Part shown: in pieces, positions 25,958-33,451 of the stretch
Layout of the letters: every line of letters starts with the position of its first letter
Numbering within the stretch: the stretch's first letter is position 1
Source of the DNA: Lachnospiraceae bacterium
Lineage (GTDB): Bacteria > Bacillota_A > Clostridia > Lachnospirales > Lachnospiraceae
Direction of reading: 5' to 3'
DNA length: 64,000 bases
NCBI GenBank assembly: GCA_009911175.1
Contig: QXWX01000014.1
Coordinates: 1-64,000 of the forward strand
Notes under the pieces: generated by a model
Seen by the model: only the letters and a program-made list of their open reading frames with translations
What the model was told of the DNA's origin: nothing
Database searches by the model: none
Position numbers and translations under genes: made by a program

Positions 25958-27316
25958 ATGAAGATCGTGATTATTGGAGACGGCAAAGTCGGTTATAAGC
26001 TGACCAGACAGCTCTCTGCGGAAGATTATGATGTTGTTTTAATCGATAATAATGAGGAAAAGCTGAGAGACGCCATGAACCGCATGGACATTATCGGTGT
26101 GCACGGGGAGGGCGGCAATGTAGAGGTGCAGAAAAGCGCGGGGGTGCCGGAGGCGGATCTGGTCATCGCCTGCACCTCCACGGACGAATGCAATATGCTG
26201 AGCTGCCTGATCGCAAAACGGATCGGGGCGCTTCATACCATCGCCCGGGTACGGAACCCGATCTACTACAGGCAGATCGACATTTTAAAGGAGGATCTGC
26301 GCCTGAGTATGGCGGTCAATCCGGAGCTGACCATGGCGGAGGAGATCTCCCGGCTGGTTCTCTTTCCCAATGCAAGTAAGATCGAAACCTTTGTCAAGGG
26401 CAGGGTGGAGCTGATCGAATTTCCGGTATCAGGCGAGAGCAAGCTGCAGGGCATGTCGCTGGCTGAGATGTATAACCGCTTTCAGATCAAGGTTCTGGTC
26501 TGTGCCGCGGAACGGGGGGAAGACGTGGTAATCCCGGACGGGGATTACACCATACAGGCCGGGGACCGGCTGCACGTGGCGGCCTCCCACCAGGATATCA
26601 GCCGTTTTTTCAAGCTGCTGGGCTACCGGAAGATCAAGATGAAGAATGTGATGATCTGCGGCGGCGGGAGATCCAGCTTTTATCTGGCCCTCCAGCTGAC
26701 GAACATCGGGATGCAGGTCAAGATCATTGAGAAGAATAAAGAAAAATGCGAAGGTCTCTGTGAGATGCTTCCCAAAGCAACGGTGATCAACGGCGACGCC
26801 ACCAATCATGATCTGCTCATAGAAGAAGGGATCCAGGACGCGGATGCGTTTATCGCGCTGACGGGGATGGATGAAGAGAATATTATCATGTCCCTGTTTG
26901 CGAAAAGCCAGGGAGTATCCAAGATCATCCTGAAGGTGAATGAGGACCAGAGAGTGCGGATGATCGAGGACTTCGGCCTGGACAGTGTGGTGTCGGCAAA
27001 AACCGTCACTGCGGACGCCATATTGAGCTATGTGCGGGCGAGAAAAAATTCCCAGGGCAGCGCCAATGTGGAGACCATGTACCAGCTGGTGGACGAGCAG
27101 GTGGAAGCACTGGAATTTATTGTCAAAGCAAAGACAAGATATACGGATATCCCATTGAAGGAGTTGTCCCTGAAACCGAATAACCTGATCGCGTGTATCG
27201 CCAGGAAATGGCGGATCATCATTCCAAACGGGGATGACAGGATCCAGGTGGGGGATAATGTAATTGTGATCACAATGAAAAAACAGATTCAGGATATAGA
27301 GGATATTTTGTTGTAG
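25958..27316 (+). CDS. trkA: Trk potassium uptake regulatory subunit TrkA
   Basis: The 452-residue cytoplasmic protein has two tandem RCK units. Each has an NAD-binding Rossmann fold (VIIGDGKVGYKLTRQL at the N-terminus; MICGGGRSSFYLALQL at about 230) followed by a TrkA-C domain. It gates the TrkH channel in response to nucleotides. Its gene lies 1 bp after recN and 8 bp before trkH. Confidence 0.95.
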   Translation: MKIVIIGDGKVGYKLTRQLSAEDYDVVLIDNNEEKLRDAMNRMDIIGVHGEGGNVEVQKSAGVPEADLVIACTSTDECNMLSCLIAKRIGALHTIARVRNPIYYRQIDILKEDLRLSMAVNPELTMAEEISRLVLFPNASKIETFVKGRVELIEFPVSGESKLQGMSLAEMYNRFQIKVLVCAAERGEDVVIPDGDYTIQAGDRLHVAASHQDISRFFKLLGYRKIKMKNVMICGGGRSSFYLALQLTNIGMQVKIIEKNKEKCEGLCEMLPKATVINGDATNHDLLIEEGIQDADAFIALTGMDEENIIMSLFAKSQGVSKIILKVNEDQRVRMIEDFGLDSVVSAKTVTADAILSYVRARKNSQGSANVETMYQLVDEQVEALEFIVKAKTRYTDIPLKELSLKPNNLIACIARKWRIIIPNGDDRIQVGDNVIVITMKKQIQDIEDILL

Positions 27317-27324
27317 GTGCGGAC

Positions 27325-28770
27325 ATGAATAATAGGATGACAGTGTTTATCATAAGTAAGATGCTGGGGGTAGAGGGCGTGCTTCTTTTGATCCCGGCTT
27401 TCGTGGCATTGCTTTATAAAGAAGAAAGCGCGCTGCATTTTGTGGTGGTCAGCGGGGTCCTTTTTCTGATTTTTCTGCTGGCGGGCAGAAAAAAGCCGGG
27501 AAACCGGAGGATCTATAAAAAAGAAGGGCTGCTCATTGTAGGCTCGGCCTGGATTTTGTGGTCTTTGTTCGGGGCGCTCCCGTTCTTCCTTTCGGGCAGT
27601 ATCCCCAGCTATCTGGATGCTTTTTTCGAGACCGTATCCGGTTTTACGACCACCGGGTCTACGATCCTGACGGACATTGAGGCCCTGCCAAGGGGGATGG
27701 CCTTCTGGCGGAGCCTGACGCACTGGATCGGCGGAATGGGGGTGCTGGTATTTGTCATGATGCTGACATCCCTGGACGATGAAAACTCCATGCATCTGAT
27801 GCGCGCGGAGGTACCCGGGCCGGAGGCGGACAAGCTGGTACCCCGTGCCAGGACTACGGCTCAGATCCTGTATGCCATGTATTTTGTACTGACGGCCGTG
27901 GAAGTGGTGCTGCTGCTGTTCGGAGGGATGAATTTTTATGACGCTCTCCTCCATGCGTTCAGTACGGCGGGAACCGGAGGCTTCTCCAATATGAATGCCA
28001 GTGTGGCACACTACGACAGTGCTTATATTGACGGCGTGATCACGGTATTTATGATTCTGTTCGGGGTGAACTTCAACCTGTATTTCCTGATCTGTCTGCG
28101 GAAATGGAAGGAAGCCTTCCAAAATGAGGAGCTGCATATCTACCTGGGGATTATCGCCGGGGCAGTGGCTGTGATCACCATAGATATCCTGCATCAGTAC
28201 GGCAATGTGATGCGCGCCTTCCGATATGCCTCCTTCCAGGTGGCTGCCATCATTACCACCACGGGATTCTGTACGGCAGACTGGAACCTGTGGCCGGAGC
28301 TCTCCAAGACGGTCCTGCTCTCGCTGATGGTCGTAGGAGCCTGCGCAGGCTCCACCGGGGGCGGGATCAAGGTTTCCCGGCTGATGATCCTGCTCAAGAG
28401 CATCAAGCAGGAGACCAAGCGGATGCTGCACCCCAAGGCAGTGACGATCGTCAGGGTGAACGGGAGAAAGGTCAGTGGGGAGACCATGAACGGCGTCTAC
28501 ATTTATTTTATCTGCTATATCATGATCCTGCTGGGTTCGGTGCTCTTGGTGTCTTTCAACAATTTTGACTTCGGGACTACGTTCAGCGCGGTACTGACGA
28601 CCTTGAACAATGTGGGGCCCGGGATCTCGCTGGTAGGGCCGGTGGAGAACTTTTCCCAGTTCTCGGGGCTGTCGAAAGCGGTCTTTTGCGTGGACATGCT
28701 GGTAGGCAGGCTGGAGATCTTCCCCTACCTGATGTTATTATCTCCGGAGCTGTGGCGGAGAAGGTTTTGA
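27325..28770 (+). CDS. trkH: Trk/Ktr-type potassium uptake membrane protein TrkH
   Basis: The 481-residue ion-translocating subunit has about ten helices and four pore-loop segments with the selectivity glycine: SGFTTTGSTIL, STAGTGGFSNMN, TTTGFCTADW and NNVGPGISL. It partners with TrkA just upstream. An intergenic hairpin (GCCGCCGG/CCGGCGGC, 28828-28846) lacking a T run separates it from the next gene. Confidence 0.95.
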   Translation: MNNRMTVFIISKMLGVEGVLLLIPAFVALLYKEESALHFVVVSGVLFLIFLLAGRKKPGNRRIYKKEGLLIVGSAWILWSLFGALPFFLSGSIPSYLDAFFETVSGFTTTGSTILTDIEALPRGMAFWRSLTHWIGGMGVLVFVMMLTSLDDENSMHLMRAEVPGPEADKLVPRARTTAQILYAMYFVLTAVEVVLLLFGGMNFYDALLHAFSTAGTGGFSNMNASVAHYDSAYIDGVITVFMILFGVNFNLYFLICLRKWKEAFQNEELHIYLGIIAGAVAVITIDILHQYGNVMRAFRYASFQVAAIITTTGFCTADWNLWPELSKTVLLSLMVVGACAGSTGGGIKVSRLMILLKSIKQETKRMLHPKAVTIVRVNGRKVSGETMNGVYIYFICYIMILLGSVLLVSFNNFDFGTTFSAVLTTLNNVGPGISLVGPVENFSQFSGLSKAVFCVDMLVGRLEIFPYLMLLSPELWRRRF

Positions 28771-28860
28771 GGGGGATGCAGAAACGGATGACGATGACAG
28801 AGGTTCTGCATACGATAGTATAAACAGCCGCCGGAGACCGGCGGCGGATTGGAGAGATTT

Positions 28861-30510
28861 ATGAAAAAAGCGAAACTGAAAGTGATGGCGGTCCTGGCCG
28901 TGCTGATCCTGGCGGCGGCGTATTATTATGCGGCGCTGCCTGCTCTGAACCTGCATTCCGCGGATATGTGGATGTTTCTGATCATGCTGGTGCTGGCCGC
29001 GGGCGCCGCCTATATCCTGAAAAAGCGGCCGACGCGCTTTGAGCTGAAAAATCTGAAAGGCTTTAAGATCATTGAGGTGATCCTGCTGCTTCTGGTGGGT
29101 GCCTATGTGATCGGCTCCCTACTGTCCTCGCCCATCGTGAACGCAAAGAAGTACCAAAAGCTTCTGGACGTGCAGGACGGGGAGTTCATCAAGGATATCG
29201 AGGAACTTTCCTTTGACCAGATTCCCCTTCTGGACCGGGATTCCGCCCAGATCCTGGGGAATCGGAAGATGGGGAGCATGGTGGATATGGTGTCCCAGTT
29301 TGAGGTGGATGATCTGTACAGCCAGATCAATTACCAGGACCGGCCGGTTCGGGTGTCCCCGCTGCGCTATGCAAGCCTGATCAAATGGTTTACCAACCTG
29401 CGGGAGGGCATCCCGGCTTATATCAAGATCGATATGGCTACGCAGAACACGGAGCTTGTGAAATTAAGCGAAGGGATGAAGTATACCACCAGCGACCATT
29501 TTAACCGGAATATCTACCGGCATCTGCGTTTCCGGTATCCCACGTATATCTTCAATGAGCTGAGTTTTGAGATTGATGATGACGGGGTTCCCTACTGGAT
29601 CTGCCCGGTGCGCAAGTACAATATCGGCCTGTTCGGCGGCATCACCGTGGGCAGAGTGATATTGTGCAACGCTATCACCGGCGAGACGCGGGACTATGCA
29701 ATCGAAGAGGTGCCAGAGTGGATCGACCGGGCCTATTCCGCGGACCTGCTGGTAGAATTATATGATTATTACGGTACGCTCAAGCATGGATATTTCAACA
29801 GTGTGCTGGGACAAAAGGACTGCCTGATCACCACCAACGGCTATAACTATCTGGCCATCGACGACGATGTCTGGGTGTATACCGGCGTGACCTCGGTCAG
29901 CGGCGACCAGTCTAATGTGGGCTTTGTGCTGATGAACCAGAGGACCATGGAGACAAAATTTTATGCCATTGAGGGGGCAACTGAGACCTCGGCCATGTCC
30001 TCAGCGGAAGGACAGGTGCAGAACCTGAAATACCAGGCGACGTTCCCACTGCTCTTGAATATATCCGGGGAGCCCACGTATTTTATCGCATTGAAGGACG
30101 ATGCCGGACTGGTGAAAAAATATGCCATGGTCAATGTACAGAAGTACCAGATCGTTGCCATCGGTGATACGGTCAGCTCCTGCGAGGCGTCCTATACGGA
30201 TCTCATGTATGAGAACGGCATTAAGGCCGTGGCTGAGGATACCCGGGAGATCGAGACGGTGACCGCAAATATCAGCAGGATCGTCCAGGGTGTCATCGAC
30301 GGAAATTCTCACTATTTCGTGATGCTCGAAGGCTCCGACGATATCTTTGATATTTCCATTGCGGAGTATATCAGCATCATCGGATTTGATGTGGGAGACA
30401 AAGTGACCATTGAATATAAGGCGGGAGAGGAGACCAACACGGTCCTTTCGCTGAACGGGGAAGAGAAGTCCCGCATTCAAAAAGACGCGGACGACGGGAC
30501 AGAAGAATAA
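28861..30510 (+). CDS. Membrane protein of unknown function downstream of trkH
   Basis: I do not recognise a named family. The 549-residue protein starts with three hydrophobic helices (about 7-26, 36-54 and 70-90). A large soluble part, probably extracytoplasmic, follows (about 95-549) and contains repeated strand-rich segments. GLFGGITVGRVILCNAITGETRDY and the preceding PYWICPVRKYN look like conserved core motifs. ATG 28861 follows GGAGAG. A T-tailed terminator ends the unit, so it may be the last gene of a recN-trkA-trkH transcript or stand alone. Confidence 0.8.
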   Translation: MKKAKLKVMAVLAVLILAAAYYYAALPALNLHSADMWMFLIMLVLAAGAAYILKKRPTRFELKNLKGFKIIEVILLLLVGAYVIGSLLSSPIVNAKKYQKLLDVQDGEFIKDIEELSFDQIPLLDRDSAQILGNRKMGSMVDMVSQFEVDDLYSQINYQDRPVRVSPLRYASLIKWFTNLREGIPAYIKIDMATQNTELVKLSEGMKYTTSDHFNRNIYRHLRFRYPTYIFNELSFEIDDDGVPYWICPVRKYNIGLFGGITVGRVILCNAITGETRDYAIEEVPEWIDRAYSADLLVELYDYYGTLKHGYFNSVLGQKDCLITTNGYNYLAIDDDVWVYTGVTSVSGDQSNVGFVLMNQRTMETKFYAIEGATETSAMSSAEGQVQNLKYQATFPLLLNISGEPTYFIALKDDAGLVKKYAMVNVQKYQIVAIGDTVSSCEASYTDLMYENGIKAVAEDTREIETVTANISRIVQGVIDGNSHYFVMLEGSDDIFDISIAEYISIIGFDVGDKVTIEYKAGEETNTVLSLNGEEKSRIQKDADDGTEE

Positions 30511-30575
30511 ATCCGTGAAAATAAGGAACTGCCATTTGCGTCCGGGGAGGCCGTGAATGGCAGTAATAGAAAGCA

Positions 30576-30612
30576 AAAAAGAAAACCTGCGGACTGCGGG
30601 TTTTCTTTTTTA
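30576..30612. terminator. Bidirectional terminator
   Basis: AAAAAAGAAAACCTGC and GCGGGTTTTCTTTTTT flank GGACT. T runs on both strands suit the convergent genes on either side. A separate hairpin (ACTGCCATT/AATGGCAGT) precedes it at about 30527-30565. Confidence 0.85.
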
Positions 30613-30682
30613 AAAATACCAATGATGAAGCAACCGCGGGAACAGTCCCGAAAGAATCTGCAAACAGTCCGCAGGGCTTTTC

Positions 30683-31105
30683 TCAGTTGAGAACCTTGTA
30701 ATCCGGGTTGTCGATATCCGGAATCTTCTCCTTCTCTAAGCTTACGCTGATATAAAATTCTATATTGTTATCCTTGGAGATTTTGTTGATCTTCTGCAAA
30801 AATACAGGCAGATTATCGACGGAAATATCAACCTGCTTCAATACGCCGTCTATGAAGATGGTCTCAATGTCGTGATTGCCTGCTACCATGCCGTATAAGA
30901 ATCCGACCAGTTCCTCTAAAGTTGTGATATCGCTGTAATCAGCCATACAGATTGCGCGGATGTTAAAGTTGACGCTGGATGTGTCGCGGTGGCTTTTCTT
31001 GATCAGTACAACGTTTCCGTTGGTAGTCTTTACCTTTTCATTTGCAAGTTCAATGATCTGCTGAGTCTTTCCGCTGCCTTTCGGGCCTGTGATTAAGTAT
31101 ACCAT
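30683..31105 (-). CDS. Small P-loop NTPase of unknown function
   Basis: The 140-residue protein starts with a Walker A motif (VYLITGPKGSGKTQQIIELAN) and has a Walker B-like strand (IETIFIDGVLK). It is therefore a minimal ATP- or GTP-binding domain with no extra domain. Translation from ATG 31105 follows AAAGGAGAG at 7-8 bp; an upstream ATG in the same frame has no support. It has its own sigma-A promoter and a terminator, so it is monocistronic. The function is unknown. Confidence 0.85.
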   Translation of the reverse strand: MVYLITGPKGSGKTQQIIELANEKVKTTNGNVVLIKKSHRDTSSVNFNIRAICMADYSDITTLEELVGFLYGMVAGNHDIETIFIDGVLKQVDISVDNLPVFLQKINKISKDNNIEFYISVSLEKEKIPDIDNPDYKVLN

Positions 31106-31170
31106 GACGAATCTCTCCTTTATGTAGATGTATTTTTGAGTAATTGTCACTGCTCAAATGTCTTATACCC

Positions 31171-31199
31171 ATTATACACTAAAGTAGGGAAAGGGACAA
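31171..31199 (-). promoter_or_regulatory. Sigma-A promoter of the small P-loop gene
   Basis: Reading the minus strand: TTGTCC (31199-31194), 17-bp spacer, consensus TATAAT (31176-31171). The leader is about 60 nt. Confidence 0.7.
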
Positions 31200-31387
31200 C
31201 TAAAAAAAGGGTAAAAAAGCAAGAAAGCCAAAAAAGGGAAACTATGGGGGAGATCTGCCGCGTTTCCGGTGTATTTGCGTGATGTATAATGTGAAGAAAA
31301 ACGAAAAAAATAGATACTGCGTGAGTATTGCGTCAGGCGGAATGAAAGAGTTTCCGAAAGTTTCTTAAATGTCGGGAGGTATGGAAA

Positions 31388-31990
31388 GTGATGATGCCTG
31401 CGGAGGTTGCGGCCTATTTTTTAAAGCACCAGAATTTGCGTCTGCGCCTGGAATTTCAGATCGTGCTCCAGTGCGCGCCGTTTCTGAAGGGCTTAAGGGC
31501 GGCAAGCCTGATCGCAATAGAGGAAAGGCTGTGTGCGGAGCTTCCGGAATTCTTCCGGGGGACGAAGGTGGTATGGAGGATCCTGGAAGTCAGAAAAGAG
31601 AAAGCGCTGGTTTTCTTTTACCGAAGGGAAGCGCTGGAGGAATCTGTGAACCGCCCCGGGATCCGGAGGATACTGGGCCGCTTCGGATACCGTGGGATGG
31701 GGCTGGAGGAGATGCTGGACACTCTGGCGGAGCGGATGGACGCGCCGGGTCGGGAGGAAAAGAGCTTCCCTCATGAGATCGGCGTGTTTCTGGGATATCC
31801 GGCCAGGGATGTGGAGGGCTTTATCCGGACAGGGGGCAGGCAGTACCTGGCGGTCGGCTATTGGAAGGTCTATCAGGATGCCATTTGCGCCGCAAGGACA
31901 TTTCGGAGTTTTGATGACGCAAAAATATACGCGGTCAATGAATTTTTGTCCGGAAAATCTCTGCGGGAGATCGTGAGTGAGGGGGAGTAA
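31388..31990 (+). CDS. DUF3793 family protein
   Basis: The 200-residue protein matches DUF3793 by eye: an N-terminal LQCAPFLKGLRAASLIAI with a conserved Cys, FYRREALEE, and the C-terminal HEIGVFLGYPARDVEGFI...GYWKVYQD. The function is unknown; the family is often found next to metal or flavodoxin genes. A GTG at 31388 lies 7 bp after GGGAGGT; in-frame ATGs follow at 31391 and 31394. The next gene encodes a ZIP metal transporter, which fits a metal-related role (inference). A TATAAT at 31285-31290 may belong to its promoter, but I see no good -35. Confidence 0.85.
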   Translation: MMMPAEVAAYFLKHQNLRLRLEFQIVLQCAPFLKGLRAASLIAIEERLCAELPEFFRGTKVVWRILEVRKEKALVFFYRREALEESVNRPGIRRILGRFGYRGMGLEEMLDTLAERMDAPGREEKSFPHEIGVFLGYPARDVEGFIRTGGRQYLAVGYWKVYQDAICAARTFRSFDDAKIYAVNEFLSGKSLREIVSEGE

Positions 31991-32078
31991 GGAAGCAGGC
32001 CGGCCAGGTGGCAAAACCGCCGTTCGTGCATATCATAAAATGACGACAGATAGATACGAATGGGGGAAATATTCTGAT

Positions 32079-32897
32079 ATGGATTGTAATATACTGCTTG
32101 GAACGCTGATTCCGTTTGCCGGGACAACGCTGGGGGCAGCCATGGTCTTTTTTCTGCGGGGAGAAATGAATGAGCGCCTGCAAAAAGCTTTGCTTGGATT
32201 TGCGTCCGGAGTGATGATCGCGGCTTCGGTCTGGTCCCTTCTGATCCCGGCCATCGAGATGTCCGGGGAGCAGGGCGGGATCGCATGGGTTCCGGCAACA
32301 GTCGGATTTTTACTGGGAATGGGATTTTTACTTTTGCTGGATGCTCTGACACCGCATATCTACCAGGCGGAAGAAGAGGTCGAGGACGGATGCCGCTGTC
32401 CTGATCTGTGCAATCCCTGTGTCCGCGGCGGATGCCAAAAAAAAACAAACATGCTCGTCCTCGCTGTCACCCTGCATAATATCCCTGAGGGGATGGCGGT
32501 GGGAGTGACCTTCGCCGGCGTGCTCAATGAGAATGCGATGATCTCACTGGCAGGGGCGCTGGTACTGGCCATTGGGATCGCGGTACAGAATTTTCCGGAG
32601 GGGGCTATCATCTCCATGCCTCTGCGGGCAGGAGGGATGTCGAGAAGGCGGGCATTTCTGTACGGAACCGCATCTGGGGCCGTGGAGCCGATCGCGGCGT
32701 GGATCACCATTTTGCTCACCCGCCTGGTGCTTCCGGTGTTGCCTTACCTGCTGGCATTTGCGGCAGGAGCCATGATCTATGTGGTGGTGGAAGAGCTGGT
32801 GCCCGAATCCCAGACAGGAAAGCATTCCAGCATCGGAACCATCGGGGTGGCCGCCGGGTTTGCGCTGATGATGATACTGGACGTGGCGTTGGGGTAA
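32079..32897 (+). CDS. ZIP family divalent metal transporter with Cys-rich loop
   Basis: The 272-residue protein has eight predicted helices with the ZIP metal-site motifs HNIPEG (helix 4) and NFPEG (helix 5). It should import zinc, iron or manganese. The cytoplasmic loop between helices 3 and 4, usually His-rich, here carries C-R-C-P-D-L-C-N-P-C-V-R-G-G-C, five cysteines in 15 residues. ATG 32079 follows GGGGGAAAT at about 9 bp; upstream in-frame starts exist (32040, 31977) but are less well supported. It may be cotranscribed with the DUF3793 gene. Confidence 0.9.
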   Translation: MDCNILLGTLIPFAGTTLGAAMVFFLRGEMNERLQKALLGFASGVMIAASVWSLLIPAIEMSGEQGGIAWVPATVGFLLGMGFLLLLDALTPHIYQAEEEVEDGCRCPDLCNPCVRGGCQKKTNMLVLAVTLHNIPEGMAVGVTFAGVLNENAMISLAGALVLAIGIAVQNFPEGAIISMPLRAGGMSRRRAFLYGTASGAVEPIAAWITILLTRLVLPVLPYLLAFAAGAMIYVVVEELVPESQTGKHSSIGTIGVAAGFALMMILDVALG

Positions 32898-32946
32898 AAA
32901 GTTATGTTTCAAAGCCGCATAAAATAGGGAAAAGAGAAAAAATGAC

Positions 32947-32975
32947 TTGACTTATTTTAACATTCTTCTTATAAT
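32947..32975 (+). promoter_or_regulatory. Sigma-A promoter of the leuS leader
   Basis: TTGACT (32947-32952), 17-bp spacer, consensus TATAAT (32970-32975), close to perfect. Confidence 0.85.
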
Positions 32976-32981
32976 AACATG

Positions 32982-33380
32982 GAAGAAGCGTTGAAGAGGA
33001 ATAGTAAGAAACGGATGCTTTTCAGAGAACTGCCGGCAGGTGCGAGGCAGGAAGCGGATCTTTCTGAACTCGCCTTGGAGTTCTTCTGCCGAAGCGCGGA
33101 ATGAGGTACGATTGACACCCGGACGGTGTGGGCCGTGTGTCTGGATTCGGTTTATTGCTGAATCAATGTGCAAAGAGGGTGTCTGCTGTGATTGAGTACA
33201 TGATTCCGTTTCAGTAAGCAGAAGCGGGCCTTCCCGTTACAGAAGCAATGAGTGCATCCGGCAGAGCGTCTGCGGGGTGAATAAGAGTGGTACCACGGAA
33301 ATTCAAAGCCCTTTCGTCTCTTAGGAGCTGTAGCAGTTATTTTCCTACAGATCTTTAGTGAAGATGAAAGGGCTTTTTTA
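32982..33380 (+). promoter_or_regulatory. Leucine-specific T-box riboswitch
   Basis: The leader of about 400 nt senses uncharged tRNA-Leu. Stem I contains AGTA, CAGAGA and GGTG motifs. The specifier CTC at 33069-33071 lies in the standard GAA-CTC-G context and codes for leucine. The T-box bulge AAGAGTGGTACCACGG is at 33283-33298. The terminator (AAAGCCCTTTC ... GAAAGGGCTTTTTT, 33305-33377) encloses an extra hairpin in its loop. Uncharged tRNA would favour the antiterminator and leuS expression. Confidence 0.92.
33322..33354 (+). repeat. Hairpin inside the T-box terminator loop sharing the MITE end sequence
   Basis: AGGAGCTGTAG and CCTACAGATC pair inside the terminator loop. AGTTATTTTCCTACAG (33336-33351) is an exact 16-nt inverted match to the end of the 157-bp palindrome at 16623. 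Confidence 0.6.
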
Positions 33381-33451
33381 GGGAGCGGTCAGGGAATGCC
33401 GTTGGATTCCGTGTCCGCCCCGGGTATTTCAAGGAAAGGAAGGAATTTTAA

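Noticed and set aside
28828..28846. Terminator between trkH and the following membrane protein
   Set aside because: The GCCGCCGG/CCGGCGGC hairpin is perfect but is not followed by a T run, so it is recorded only as a hairpin.
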